Source: Chondrinema litorale
GTDB lineage: Bacteria > Bacteroidota > Bacteroidia > Cytophagales > Flammeovirgaceae
Assembly: GCF_026250525.1 (NCBI RefSeq)
Contig: NZ_CP111044.1
Span: forward strand, 62,001 to 126,000
DNA length: 64,000 nucleotides
Direction: 5' to 3'
Shown here: positions 52,871-61,446 of the stretch, piece by piece
How the letters are laid out: the number at the start of each line of letters is the position of its first letter
How positions within the stretch are numbered: the first letter of the stretch is position 1
The notes under the pieces: generated by a model
What the model saw: the letters and a program-made list of their open reading frames with translations, nothing else
What the model was told of the DNA's origin: nothing
Databases searched by the model: none
Program-made: the position numbers and the translations under genes

Positions 52871-54043
52871 TTACAACTTTGATATTAATCTTAGATAAAA
52901 TGAGCAGGCATCTATAATCTGGCTTACTTCACATTGTTCGTTGCGCATGTGAGCCAGTTTATATTCCCCTGGTCCAAAACCAATTGTTGGTATTCCCATG
53001 CTTACAGGAGTGACTGCGTTTGTGCTAAAATCCCAGAACTCAAAAGGGACATCGGTTTTGCCAGTATTATCTTTATAGGCAGAAACACAAGCTTGTGTTA
53101 ATTCGTGGTTTTCGTCAATTTTCCATGCTGGGTGTAAAGGATCGTAGCTAAATTCTAGACCTGTCCAGCTAGTTCTATAAAGTGTACCTACTTCCCAAGT
53201 AGCATTTTTCCCTACTATAAGTTTATCCATTTCTTTAGCAATATCTTCTTTAGTTTCACCTAAAACCATCCTTCTATCCAAATAAATTTCACACTCAGTA
53301 GGAACGGCATTTAGTGAAGCACTTTTGCTTGAAATCTTTGAAAGTACAATAGTCCCTTTAGCTCCATTTATTTCTGGTAATGTTTGATTAAGTTTTTCAA
53401 CTCTTTGGATTATTTCAGCCATCTCATACACAGCATTAACTCCTTTATCTGGAGCCGAACCGTGGGCAGATATACCTTGTGTTTTAATTTTAATTTGGGC
53501 TTTTCCTTTATGTCCCAGTGTAATTAAATTTCCAGAAGGCTCACAAATCACCATGTAATTAGGTTTGATATCAAGGTCTTTAAAAAGATATTTTAAGTTT
53601 TCTCCATCGCAGTCTTCTTCGAAAACAGTACAAGAAACCAAAATGGTTTTATCTTTTATAAACTCGGTATTTTTAGCTAATGCAGCAGCAAAAACAGAAG
53701 CTGCTGCTGCAGATTTCATATCAACAGAACCTCTACCTTGTAGTTTTCCATTAACAATGTTTCCACCAAAAGGAGGGAAGTCCCATTCATCTTCATCATT
53801 AACTTCTACAGTATCTACATGCGAGTCGAACATCACTATTTTTTCTCCACTTTCAATTCTACCAACAACGTTACCCATTGAATCAATCTTCACCTCTTCG
53901 TAACCAAGTTCTTTCATTTTCTTCTCAACAAGTTTTATGGCTAGTTCCTCTTGTCCTGAATAACTTTTAATTCGAACCAGTTCTTGTGCAAATGAGATGA
54001 GGTTTTCTTTTTGAGTTTCTGTTAGCTGAAAAGGGTTTTGCAT
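52871..54043 (-). CDS. ygeY: M20-family zinc hydrolase, YgeY type
   Basis: The protein has 390 residues. The M20 di-zinc site is visible: MFDSHVDTVEV (His with the catalytic Asp), GRGSVDMKSA (bridging Asp), TVFEEDCDGEN (catalytic Glu and Glu ligand), ICEPSGN, and the C-terminal His in YKLAHMRNE. The dimerisation/lid domain is at about 185-295 (GISAHGSAPDKGVNAVYEMAEII). It follows YgeX by 19 nt on the same strand, the pairing found in E. coli and many anaerobes, where YgeY is annotated as a putative deacetylase/peptidase with no proven substrate. A link to 2,3-diaminopropionate or a related N-acyl amino acid is likely from context. Confidence 0.85.
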   Translation of the reverse strand: MQNPFQLTETQKENLISFAQELVRIKSYSGQEELAIKLVEKKMKELGYEEVKIDSMGNVVGRIESGEKIVMFDSHVDTVEVNDEDEWDFPPFGGNIVNGKLQGRGSVDMKSAAAASVFAAALAKNTEFIKDKTILVSCTVFEEDCDGENLKYLFKDLDIKPNYMVICEPSGNLITLGHKGKAQIKIKTQGISAHGSAPDKGVNAVYEMAEIIQRVEKLNQTLPEINGAKGTIVLSKISSKSASLNAVPTECEIYLDRRMVLGETKEDIAKEMDKLIVGKNATWEVGTLYRTSWTGLEFSYDPLHPAWKIDENHELTQACVSAYKDNTGKTDVPFEFWDFSTNAVTPVSMGIPTIGFGPGEYKLAHMRNEQCEVSQIIDACSFYLRLISKL

Positions 54044-54062
54044 GTTTACTATTTTAAAAAAA

Positions 54063-55184
54063 TTAATTAGCGTTGATTCCTATAATTTTATTGAATTCGT
54101 CTATATCAGTTGCTCCTTCTGTGTTGAAGCAAAGGATATTGGTTTCTTCATTTATCCCAAAATAATCTCTTAAACCTTTATATTTAATATCTTGAATTAA
54201 AGCCATAAATCCTGCAAATGCGGCAACTCCAGATTCACCGGCGATAATTTTTGGGTCATCACCTTCGGAGTAATATAGCTTACGCATAGCATTTTCAGCA
54301 TAATCATCAGGGATTTTTATAACAGCATTTACACCATGTTTAATTATTTCCCAAGCGCTTAATGAAGGTATTCCACAATTTAGACCTGCCATAATTGTAC
54401 GGCCATTTCCAGATGAGTTTGATCTTCTATTTTTATAAAATGAATTGAAAATGCCATCAGACTCATTAGGTTCCACAATAATTATTTGGGGCTTGTTTCT
54501 ACCATATCGATTCATGTAATACCAAATAGCAGAAGCAGCCCAGCTACCCACACCTGCTTGTATAAACACGATGTCAATTTTGGGTTTGGGCAATGTATGT
54601 AATTCATTTTCAAGCTCTTTTAGGCTAGTTAAATAGCCTGCCATTATCATTGCTGGTATTTCTTCATAACCTTGCCAAGCAGTATCTTGCAACAATTCCC
54701 ATTTAGATACTTTGCTTATCTGTGCAGCAAATTTACAGGTATCATCATAGTTTTTATCCATTTGGATAACAGTTCCACCAACAGTCTTAATCGCCTCTAT
54801 TCTGTTTTTAGACGTGTCGTAAGGAACATATATAATTGCCTTTTTCTTTTTTTGCTTTGCAGACCAAGCAACAGCCTTACCATGGTTACCGTCCGACGCA
54901 GTACAAAAAGTCTCGATATCAGGTTTACACTTTAATACATTGTGAATCGCATAAGAAGCACCTAAAGCTTTAAAAGCATTTAAACCCATGCGCATAGATT
55001 CATCTTTGATGTATAAGTTTTGTACACCAGTTTTCTTTGCTAGACATTTAAGATTATGTAAAGGAGTAGGAGTGTAGTAATCTAAATTCTGGTGATATTC
55101 AAATGCATCGTTTTCCATCAAAATCCGATTTGTATGATTTTGATTCATTTGATTATCTGGGCGATTTATAAAATAGGGTGACAT
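54063..55184 (-). CDS. ygeX: Diaminopropionate ammonia-lyase (PLP fold type II), YgeX type
   Basis: The protein has 373 residues; Met13 and Met23 are possible later starts. It would convert 2,3-diaminopropionate to pyruvate and two ammonia. The PLP Lys is in LNAFKALGASYAI (about 68), preceded by YIKDESMRMG. The phosphate-binding and fold features are TASDGNHGKAVAW, FIQAGVGSWAASAIWY, MAGLNCGIPSLSAWEII and GESGVAAFAGFMAL. All match the DpaL family rather than threonine deaminase. It shares a transcript with ygeY and is divergent from an Lrp-type regulator. Its coding sequence contains a near-perfect copy of the parB-associated palindrome (54750-54773). Confidence 0.87.
   Translation of the reverse strand: MSPYFINRPDNQMNQNHTNRILMENDAFEYHQNLDYYTPTPLHNLKCLAKKTGVQNLYIKDESMRMGLNAFKALGASYAIHNVLKCKPDIETFCTASDGNHGKAVAWSAKQKKKKAIIYVPYDTSKNRIEAIKTVGGTVIQMDKNYDDTCKFAAQISKVSKWELLQDTAWQGYEEIPAMIMAGYLTSLKELENELHTLPKPKIDIVFIQAGVGSWAASAIWYYMNRYGRNKPQIIIVEPNESDGIFNSFYKNRRSNSSGNGRTIMAGLNCGIPSLSAWEIIKHGVNAVIKIPDDYAENAMRKLYYSEGDDPKIIAGESGVAAFAGFMALIQDIKYKGLRDYFGINEETNILCFNTEGATDIDEFNKIIGINAN
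54750..54773. other. Third, near-perfect copy of the candidate parS palindrome
   Basis: TTTTATCCATTTGGATAA (54752-54769) is identical over 18 bp to the core of the palindromes at 11115 and 11773, with 21 of 24 positions matching overall. It lies within ygeX, over 43 kb from parB. Confidence 0.5.
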
Positions 55185-55202
55185 TATCTTACTGATTTAT
55201 AA

Positions 55203-55301
55203 TGCAAATTTATTTCATTTTCATCTTTAATATTGATTGAAATTGTGCAGGTATTTGCAATTTTATTTCATATTTTAATATATAAATGAAATTTTAATGC
55301 A
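55203..55301. promoter_or_regulatory. Three Lrp-type operator-like repeats between ygeX and lrp
   Basis: TGCAAATTTATTTCAT (55203-55218) and TGCAATTTTATTTCAT (55256-55271) are direct repeats with one mismatch, 53 bp apart (about five helical turns). ATGAAATTTTAATGCA (55286-55301) is an inverted copy keeping the TGCA and ATTTCAT ends and reaching the lrp start. The phasing suits cooperative binding by the Lrp protein encoded next to it. Confidence 0.6.
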
Positions 55302-55767
55302 TATGGATAGCTTAGATAAATTCGATCTAGCAATATTGGATATACTTCAAAAAGATAATACTACTTCGCAAAAAGTTATTGGGGAAGTTATAAGCCTCTC
55401 TGCGCCTGCTGTCCAAAGAAGAATTAAACGGATGCAAAAATCAGGGGTAATTCAATCGAATGTGTCTATTATAAATCCTGAAAAAATTAAGCAGTCAATT
55501 ACAGTGATAGTAGAATTAGAATTGTATGAAGAAAGTTTGAAACACCTTGATGATGCAAAAAATTTATTTAATAGCACCCCCGAAGTGCAGCAATGCTATT
55601 ATGTTACTGGAGATACAGATTATATATTGATAATGATTGTAAGCTCTATGTCGCATTATGAATCTTTGACGAGAAAATTATTTTTCAATAATACGAATGT
55701 AAAACACTTTAAAACCCATGTTGTAATGAATAGAGCTAAAGTGGGGTTAAATGTTCCCTTAGACTGA
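55297..55767 (+). CDS. Lrp/AsnC-family transcriptional regulator
   Basis: The protein has 156 residues; Met3 (55303) is an alternative start. The N-terminal winged helix (about 5-60) reads DKFDLAILDILQKDNTTSQKVIGEVISLSAPAVQRRIKRM in pieces, then GVIQSNVSIINPEKI. The C-terminal RAM (effector-binding) domain (about 70-145) includes QQCYYVTGDTDYILIMIVSSM and HFKTHVVMNRAKVGLNVPL. It diverges from ygeX-ygeY and most likely controls them in response to an amino acid, perhaps diaminopropionate itself. Confidence 0.93.
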   Translation: MHMDSLDKFDLAILDILQKDNTTSQKVIGEVISLSAPAVQRRIKRMQKSGVIQSNVSIINPEKIKQSITVIVELELYEESLKHLDDAKNLFNSTPEVQQCYYVTGDTDYILIMIVSSMSHYESLTRKLFFNNTNVKHFKTHVVMNRAKVGLNVPLD

Positions 55768-55787
55768 TATAGATAGAATTATATAAA

Positions 55788-55822
55788 AAAAAGAAAGGTG
55801 ATTAGTTTCACCTTTCTTTTTA
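55788..55822. terminator. Bidirectional terminator between lrp and the glycoside-hydrolase-like gene
   Basis: A perfect 13-bp stem (aaaaagaaaggtg / cacctttcttttt) with an 8-nt loop and T/A-runs on both sides, serving two convergent genes. Confidence 0.85.
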
Positions 55823-55841
55823 AAAATATCTTCAAAGTTAA

Positions 55842-57401
55842 TTAAGAGCTTGCACTTTTCTTTTGAATTCTAATTGCTAGGTATTGAGTATCAGGTAGGT
55901 CAATACTTACGCTGTTACTAAATTCACCAGCAGATTCGATTTCCATGTTCCAAGTATCAATGATATCTACTTGGTATGTTCCATCATCTGGGATGTCATA
56001 AGTGAAAGTATCTGGAGTATCTTCACCTAAATACTGTAAAATGTATCCTTCTCCTTCTGCTATATAGTTATCTCCACTTACACCAGTTAGACCATATCCA
56101 TAATCTTCGATAATGTTTTGTAAGAATGTAATCCGTTCTGGAGTTTCACCTTTTAGTTTACCACCTTTTGCCCACCATAATACATCATTTGGATCTTCAT
56201 AAGTTTCACCATGGCTAACATATCCACCTTTAGTAGTAGCTATCCAAAATTTATCAAGAAGTAAATTTGGAGAAAGATCACCCCATTCGAATGGTATATC
56301 ACCTTCGTAGCCAACTTCATCAGCAATCACTGGTTTTTGATATTCATCCCGCCAGTCCATTATTTCATCTACTTCTTCAACTTGTACACTTACATGAGTA
56401 ACCCATGATTTACTAAAATCATAAAATCCTCTTTTAGCATTATGTACTGAGTTTAAGTGCTCGTATGGATCATTATCTGCAACATATTGACCAAGCTCAT
56501 CCCAATCTTCTTCAGTAAAATCTTCTAATAATTGGTATTCATTAGCCATTGACCACCATACATTACGGTAAGCTCCAAATCGAGCTATTACATATTGAAG
56601 ATATTTTTTATTTGCATCAGTTCCCATTCTACTAAATCCCCAATAATCATATGGATGAAAAAGTATAACATCAGCTTCTATACCAAGTTCTAATAATTCT
56701 TCAATACTATTTTCAACATCTTGAAAATATGCTGGATTTATTTTATCAAAATCATAATCACCTGCTTCATTCTTTTCATATGGGAATTCAGGTGGAAAAT
56801 TAACACAGTAATCATAGAACTTAGGCATTACACACATTCGTACTTTGTTAAAAGAACTTTCTTGAAGAGACTCTATAGTTTGGTTTTCTATCTCTTCACC
56901 TTGGTAGAACCAGGCATATAATGTAGTACCAAAAGGGAAGTAACTAGAACCATCATCATAAGCAAAATGATAAGTGTTAGAAACTTTCACCATTCCATGA
57001 TTTTCTACTGATGGAGAAATAGCATTTATTCCTCCACTAACTCCATTTATAGAATCAAGTTCACTAGAAAGTTCATATGTCCATACACCAGATTTTGTTG
57101 GCATAAATCTGATTCTGTAAGTGCTGTCTCCATCATAAAAACCATTTATTTCCATTTTTTCCCCATCAGAGTGTGTAAAAATTCCACTTAATGGAGGTGT
57201 TGAGAATGGATCTGTGAGTACTTCTGCTTGGAAAGATAGTTCAAATCTATCCCATTGTTCTAAATTATCATAGTCTGGATTAACCTCTTCTTCTTCTGTT
57301 CTATCTTCTGTTTCAGGTGTAATGTCGGTATTATCTTCAATAAACTCGTTGTCACAAGCTATCAGGCATGTAAATATGAAAAAATAGATTAAATATTTCA
57401 T
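55842..57401 (-). CDS. Glycoside-hydrolase-like lipoprotein (DUF5060-DUF4038 type)
   Basis: The product has 519 residues from ATG 57401, chosen because it begins the lipoprotein signal MKYLIYFFIFTCLIAC; the open frame extends 22 codons further. After an acidic tether (about 20-45), a DUF5060-type Ig-like domain covers about 50-140 (FELSFQAEVLTDPFSTPPLSG, YRIRFMPTKSGVWTYEL split). A TIM-barrel-like DUF4038 domain follows (about 145-430: YFPFGTTLYAWFYQG, ADVILFHPYDYWGF, YVIARFGAYRNVWWSMANEYQLL, KPVIADEVGYEG), then a small C-terminal domain. The Glu in MANEYQ and in ADEVGYEG stand at clan-A acid/nucleophile positions. Relatives act on plant or algal polysaccharides. The substrate is unknown. Confidence 0.8.
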   Translation of the reverse strand: MKYLIYFFIFTCLIACDNEFIEDNTDITPETEDRTEEEEVNPDYDNLEQWDRFELSFQAEVLTDPFSTPPLSGIFTHSDGEKMEINGFYDGDSTYRIRFMPTKSGVWTYELSSELDSINGVSGGINAISPSVENHGMVKVSNTYHFAYDDGSSYFPFGTTLYAWFYQGEEIENQTIESLQESSFNKVRMCVMPKFYDYCVNFPPEFPYEKNEAGDYDFDKINPAYFQDVENSIEELLELGIEADVILFHPYDYWGFSRMGTDANKKYLQYVIARFGAYRNVWWSMANEYQLLEDFTEEDWDELGQYVADNDPYEHLNSVHNAKRGFYDFSKSWVTHVSVQVEEVDEIMDWRDEYQKPVIADEVGYEGDIPFEWGDLSPNLLLDKFWIATTKGGYVSHGETYEDPNDVLWWAKGGKLKGETPERITFLQNIIEDYGYGLTGVSGDNYIAEGEGYILQYLGEDTPDTFTYDIPDDGTYQVDIIDTWNMEIESAGEFSNSVSIDLPDTQYLAIRIQKKSASS

Positions 57402-57817
57402 TGAATAAAAATTTGGTTTATGTTGGCTGAAAATGATTTCACTAGTATATGTGCAATAAGTGGGCATAATTGATCGTTTTTAAATATTTTTCTTTCTCAT
57501 TTATGTTAGAGTAACAAACAGATATTGAAATTGTACTAATTAACATTTGAAAATCTGTTACAGGAAGGGTGCTTATGTATTCTTATGGTAAATTGAATTA
57601 TTCTAATAATTTTCTATTTAAATTGAAAAATTTCTAGTTAGGAAATTATTCTAAAATGCTGCTATTGCTTCTTAGAGTGGGATTTAATATTTCTCATTAG
57701 TAAATATTAAATAAATAATTGTAGTAGCCACTATCCATTAGGATTTTATATTTTTGATGAGAACAATTACAATCACTCATTCAATAGTTACAGGTTAAAA
57801 AACTACAACAAAAATTC
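57402..57817. promoter_or_regulatory. Divergent intergenic region, 416 bp
   Basis: It separates the divergent hydrolase-like and M14 peptidase genes. TATTTTTG at 57749-57756 fits the -7 element TAnnTTTG for the plus-strand gene. The rest is AT-rich with no visible repeat or ORF. Confidence 0.4.
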
Positions 57818-60568
57818 ATGAAAAAACTAAACAAGCTTTGGAAACTTACCCCTAAAATATGCCAAGCTTCCGATCAATTATTTTCTGCAATTTCAAATCA
57901 AAGATTTTCATTCAAAAAGCTCACTTTAGGATTAGCATTAGTTGTAATGCCATTATTTCTAAAAGCACAAAGTTCATCTATTCCAAAACCTGAAGATGTA
58001 ATAGGTTTTAAAGTTGGAGCTGATTTTCATCTGGCAACTTATGAGCAGTCTATCAGTTATTTTGAAAAATTGGATGCTGCCAGCGATATGGTTGAAATGA
58101 AATCAGCCGGAAAAACATCTGAAGGTAGAGACTGGAAATATGTTTTAATTTCTTCTCCTGAGAATTTAAAGAATATAGATCACTACAAAGAAATCTCGCA
58201 AAAATTAGCACACCCAGAAAACCTAAGTAGAGAAGAAGCAAAGAAACTTGCCGAAGAAGGCAAGACCATTGTCGATTTAAGTGGTGGTTTGCACGCATCA
58301 GAAGTTGCCGGTGCTCAGCATATCATCACATTGGCATATGAGATTTTAAGCAAAGCAGAAGAAAAGAAATTTAAAGCTATTTTAGATGATGTAATTTTGG
58401 TGCTTTGGCCATCACTCAATCCCGATGGACAAGATATAATCGCTAACTGGTATTTGAGTAATGTAGGTACACCTTACGAAACTTCGAGAACTCCTTGGTT
58501 ATACCAAAAGTATGTTGGCCATGACAATAACCGAGATGCATATATGCTCAACATGCTTGAGTCTAGAGTGGTAGGCAGAACTTGGAGAGAGTGGGAGCCT
58601 AACATCATACATGTGCACCATCAATCTTCTCCTTTTCCAACTCGAATTTGGTTGCCGCCATTTGCAGAACCAATTGCTACACAAACCCCACCAATTGTAG
58701 CTCGCGAAGTAAATATGATTGGTATGGCAATGGCTCAAGAACTGGAAACTGAAGGTTTGCCTGGAGCAGTACACATGGGAAAAGGTTTTGATGCGTGGTA
58801 TCCGGGTTATATAGATTATTTGCCAGCCATGCAGAATATTCCATCATTTTGGACAGAGACTGCTCTTTATATGTATGCTACTCCGCATTTTTATACACTT
58901 AGAGATTTCCCAAAAGACAGAGCCGATTTAAGAGTTGAATCTTTGTATTCGAGTCCTTGGAAAGGTGGTTGGTGGCGAATAAGCGATGCAATGCAGTACA
59001 TGCAAGTTGCTTCGATCGCCGTACTTGATTATGCCGCTAAATATAAAGAAACATTGCTTTTCAATAAGTATCAGTCTGGTGTAAATACAATTGAGAAATA
59101 TAAAAATGAACCTCCGTTTGCTTATTTCATTCCGCAAAAGCAACGTGATAACGTGAGACCAGTAGAAATGTTAAGAAGGTTGGCTTTTAATGGAATAGAG
59201 ATTTCTCAATTAAAACAAACCATCACTTTTGAGGGTATTACTTATCCGAAGGGAACTTGGGTAATTCCGATGGATCAAGAGTTTGCTGAGTTAGCCAGAG
59301 AAGTGTTAGATGTGCAGGTTTATCCAGATTTGAGAGAGTCACCAGACGGACCACTTGAGCAACCTTATGATGCTGCCGGTTGGACATTACCTTATCAAAT
59401 GGAAGTAAAAGTGATTGGTGCAATGACCCCTATTACACAAGAATTGAAAGATGCACTTGAACCAATTGAAGGTAAAGTAATAGAACCAACCGACAATATT
59501 GATACAGACCTAGATAAGATTGATTTTGCTCCTGGAGCTGGTTTTAGTAGCAATGCCATTGCGGCAGGAATTAAACCTTTACCCGGTTCGCTAAAAGGTA
59601 ATGGAAGTATTCTATTGGTTGATCCAACAGAGAACAATACTTTTAGGGTATTGGCTGAGGCAAAAGAAAAAGGTTTAGCCATCATTTATAATGATCAAAA
59701 AAAGAAATACGGTATTAAGGGGGCAAGTAGAAGCTTAATGCAACAATGGGTTGATGATTATGCAATTAATGGAGAGTTGACTTCTCAAAATTCAGAAACT
59801 GATGTAAAAACCAGAGTGGCAGTTTACAGACCTTGGACAGCCAGTATGGACATGGGTTGGACTCGTTGGTTGCTAGATAATTTTGGGGTTGAATATACTT
59901 CTATAAGGAATACTGATTTTTGGGCTGGTAATCTTAGCGATCGATTTGATGTAATCGTGATGGCATCAGAAAGAAACGGTACTATCGAAAATGGTATGCA
60001 AGCAGGTTCTGCACCGCCACAGTATGCCGGTGGTTTGGGAGAAAATGGAAGTCGTAGCCTAAACAACTTTGTCTCTAAAGGTGGTACGTTGGTTTGCTTA
60101 AACCAGAGCAGTGAGTTTGCGATTAATGCGCTTCACTTGCCAGTACAGAATGTGGTGAAAGGAGTTGACCGTGCTAAGTTTTTTACTGGGGGCTCTATCA
60201 TGGAAGTGATTTGTAACAACGAACATCCGGTAATGGCGGGTATGCCAGAGTTTGCTAGCGTGTTTGTTTTTAGAAGTCCGGTGTTTGCAACTTTAGATGG
60301 TTTTGAGGGAGAAGTGTTGGCACGTTATCAATCTAAAGGTTCACCTTTGCTTTCGGGTTATTTAGTTGGAGAAGAATATATGAATGATAAAGCTGCCGCT
60401 TTGGATGTAAAACACGGTGAAGGACATGTATTGCTTTTTGGTTTCCAACCGCAATGGCGTGGCCAACCGATGGGTACCTACAGAACTTTGTTTAATGCAT
60501 TACTTTATGGAAATGAAGTACCGAAGAACCACAAACCAGCATCTGAAGATTGGTTAAAAGTAAAATAG
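57818..60568 (+). CDS. M14-family zinc carboxypeptidase, secreted
   Basis: The protein has 916 residues. The long N-terminal leader ends with a signal peptide (LGLALVVMPLFLKAQ, cleavage near residue 51). The peptidase domain covers about 60-400. The first zinc motif is HASE (159-162, GGLHASEVAGAQH), the substrate-binding NPDG region is LWPSLNPDGQDI, and the third zinc His is in IIHVHHQSSPFPTR. A Trp-Thr-Glu (FWTETALYMY) supplies the likely catalytic Glu. The C-terminal 450 residues end in a glutamine-amidotransferase-like segment (RYQSKGSPLLSGYLVGEEYM, GHVLLFGFQPQWRGQPMGTYRTLFNALL in pieces), common in large Bacteroidota M14 proteins. It is probably a periplasmic or extracellular nutrient peptidase. 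Confidence 0.86.
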   Translation: MKKLNKLWKLTPKICQASDQLFSAISNQRFSFKKLTLGLALVVMPLFLKAQSSSIPKPEDVIGFKVGADFHLATYEQSISYFEKLDAASDMVEMKSAGKTSEGRDWKYVLISSPENLKNIDHYKEISQKLAHPENLSREEAKKLAEEGKTIVDLSGGLHASEVAGAQHIITLAYEILSKAEEKKFKAILDDVILVLWPSLNPDGQDIIANWYLSNVGTPYETSRTPWLYQKYVGHDNNRDAYMLNMLESRVVGRTWREWEPNIIHVHHQSSPFPTRIWLPPFAEPIATQTPPIVAREVNMIGMAMAQELETEGLPGAVHMGKGFDAWYPGYIDYLPAMQNIPSFWTETALYMYATPHFYTLRDFPKDRADLRVESLYSSPWKGGWWRISDAMQYMQVASIAVLDYAAKYKETLLFNKYQSGVNTIEKYKNEPPFAYFIPQKQRDNVRPVEMLRRLAFNGIEISQLKQTITFEGITYPKGTWVIPMDQEFAELAREVLDVQVYPDLRESPDGPLEQPYDAAGWTLPYQMEVKVIGAMTPITQELKDALEPIEGKVIEPTDNIDTDLDKIDFAPGAGFSSNAIAAGIKPLPGSLKGNGSILLVDPTENNTFRVLAEAKEKGLAIIYNDQKKKYGIKGASRSLMQQWVDDYAINGELTSQNSETDVKTRVAVYRPWTASMDMGWTRWLLDNFGVEYTSIRNTDFWAGNLSDRFDVIVMASERNGTIENGMQAGSAPPQYAGGLGENGSRSLNNFVSKGGTLVCLNQSSEFAINALHLPVQNVVKGVDRAKFFTGGSIMEVICNNEHPVMAGMPEFASVFVFRSPVFATLDGFEGEVLARYQSKGSPLLSGYLVGEEYMNDKAAALDVKHGEGHVLLFGFQPQWRGQPMGTYRTLFNALLYGNEVPKNHKPASEDWLKVK

Positions 60569-60588
60569 ATAATTATAAATCAAATTAT

Positions 60589-60627
60589 AAAGCCTTTCTA
60601 CAAAATTTGTAGAAAGGCTTTTTTTAT
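60589..60627 (+). terminator. Rho-independent terminator after the M14 peptidase
   Basis: A 16-bp near-continuous palindrome (aaagcctttctacaaa / tttgtagaaaggcttt) followed by a T-run. Confidence 0.88.
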
Positions 60628-60697
60628 TAAAATTGCTTTTTTAACTCAAAAAAGGGATATTTAGAGTACTTGTCTTAAGTATTTAGTGCCAAATTAA

Positions 60698-61441
60698 TTG
60701 ATAATGAAAAAACAGATTACCCTCGATATTCCTAAACCTTGTGGTGAAAAGTGGTCTACTTTTACTCCGACAGCAACTGGTGGATTTTGTGTATCTTGCC
60801 AAAAGAATGTGATTGATTTCACTAAGATGACAGATGAAGAAATTCAACAGTTCTTTTTGAATAAGCCTCAGTATGCATGCGGCAGATTTCATCCAGACCA
60901 ATTAAAAACTTATTCAATAACATCAATTCCTAAAAACAAATTTGGTTGGAAGTTACTTAAAGCAGGCTTCATTAGTTTATCATTATTATTACTGAACAAA
61001 AAAGAGAGTTTAGCACAAAGTAGCTCCAAAATTGAAGTTATTGGGCAGGAAGAGGAGTATAAAAATCAACAAAGTGGAGATACAACAAATTCATTTTCAG
61101 TGAAAGGAATTGTAATGTCCGAAGTGGATAATGAGCCTTTACCAGGTGTATATATATTTAATGGAGAGATACAGGAAACTGCTATAACTGACCTAGATGG
61201 AAATTTTGAATTAAAAAATGTAAAAGCAGGTGACGTTATAACATTTAGTTACATAGGTTTTAAGGAAGAAAAATATAAAATACCTAAGCAAGTAGATTCT
61301 GAACTAATAAATGTGACTTTAAAAAATGTTTTTCTTGTCTTAAATGCTGAGTTATTAGGTGAAGTAGCTATCAGTGAAGTTTATTCAGAAAAATCACTAT
61401 TTGGGAAGTTAGGAGATAAGTTTAAAAACATCTTTAATTAG
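60698..61441 (+). CDS. Cys-rich-head membrane protein with carboxypeptidase-regulatory-like domain, copy 1
   Basis: The protein has 247 residues. The N-terminal 65 residues carry four spaced Cys (PCGEKWSTFTP, FCVSCQKNVIDFTKMTDEEI, YACGRFHPDQL), resembling a small metal-binding cytoplasmic head. One transmembrane or signal-anchor segment covers about 82-104 (KLLKAGFISLSLLLLNKKES), and the exported part holds a carboxypeptidase-D-regulatory-like sandwich (about 135-210: SVKGIVMSEVDNEPLPGVYIF, DLDGNFELKNVKAGDVITFSYIGF split). The tail (SEVYSEKSLFGKLGDKFKNIF) is basic. The next gene is a close tandem copy. Such heads recur in Bacteroidota without a proven function; a redox or zinc switch on the inner face is conceivable. 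Confidence 0.7.
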   Translation: MIMKKQITLDIPKPCGEKWSTFTPTATGGFCVSCQKNVIDFTKMTDEEIQQFFLNKPQYACGRFHPDQLKTYSITSIPKNKFGWKLLKAGFISLSLLLLNKKESLAQSSSKIEVIGQEEEYKNQQSGDTTNSFSVKGIVMSEVDNEPLPGVYIFNGEIQETAITDLDGNFELKNVKAGDVITFSYIGFKEEKYKIPKQVDSELINVTLKNVFLVLNAELLGEVAISEVYSEKSLFGKLGDKFKNIFN

Positions 61442-61446
61442 TTGAT

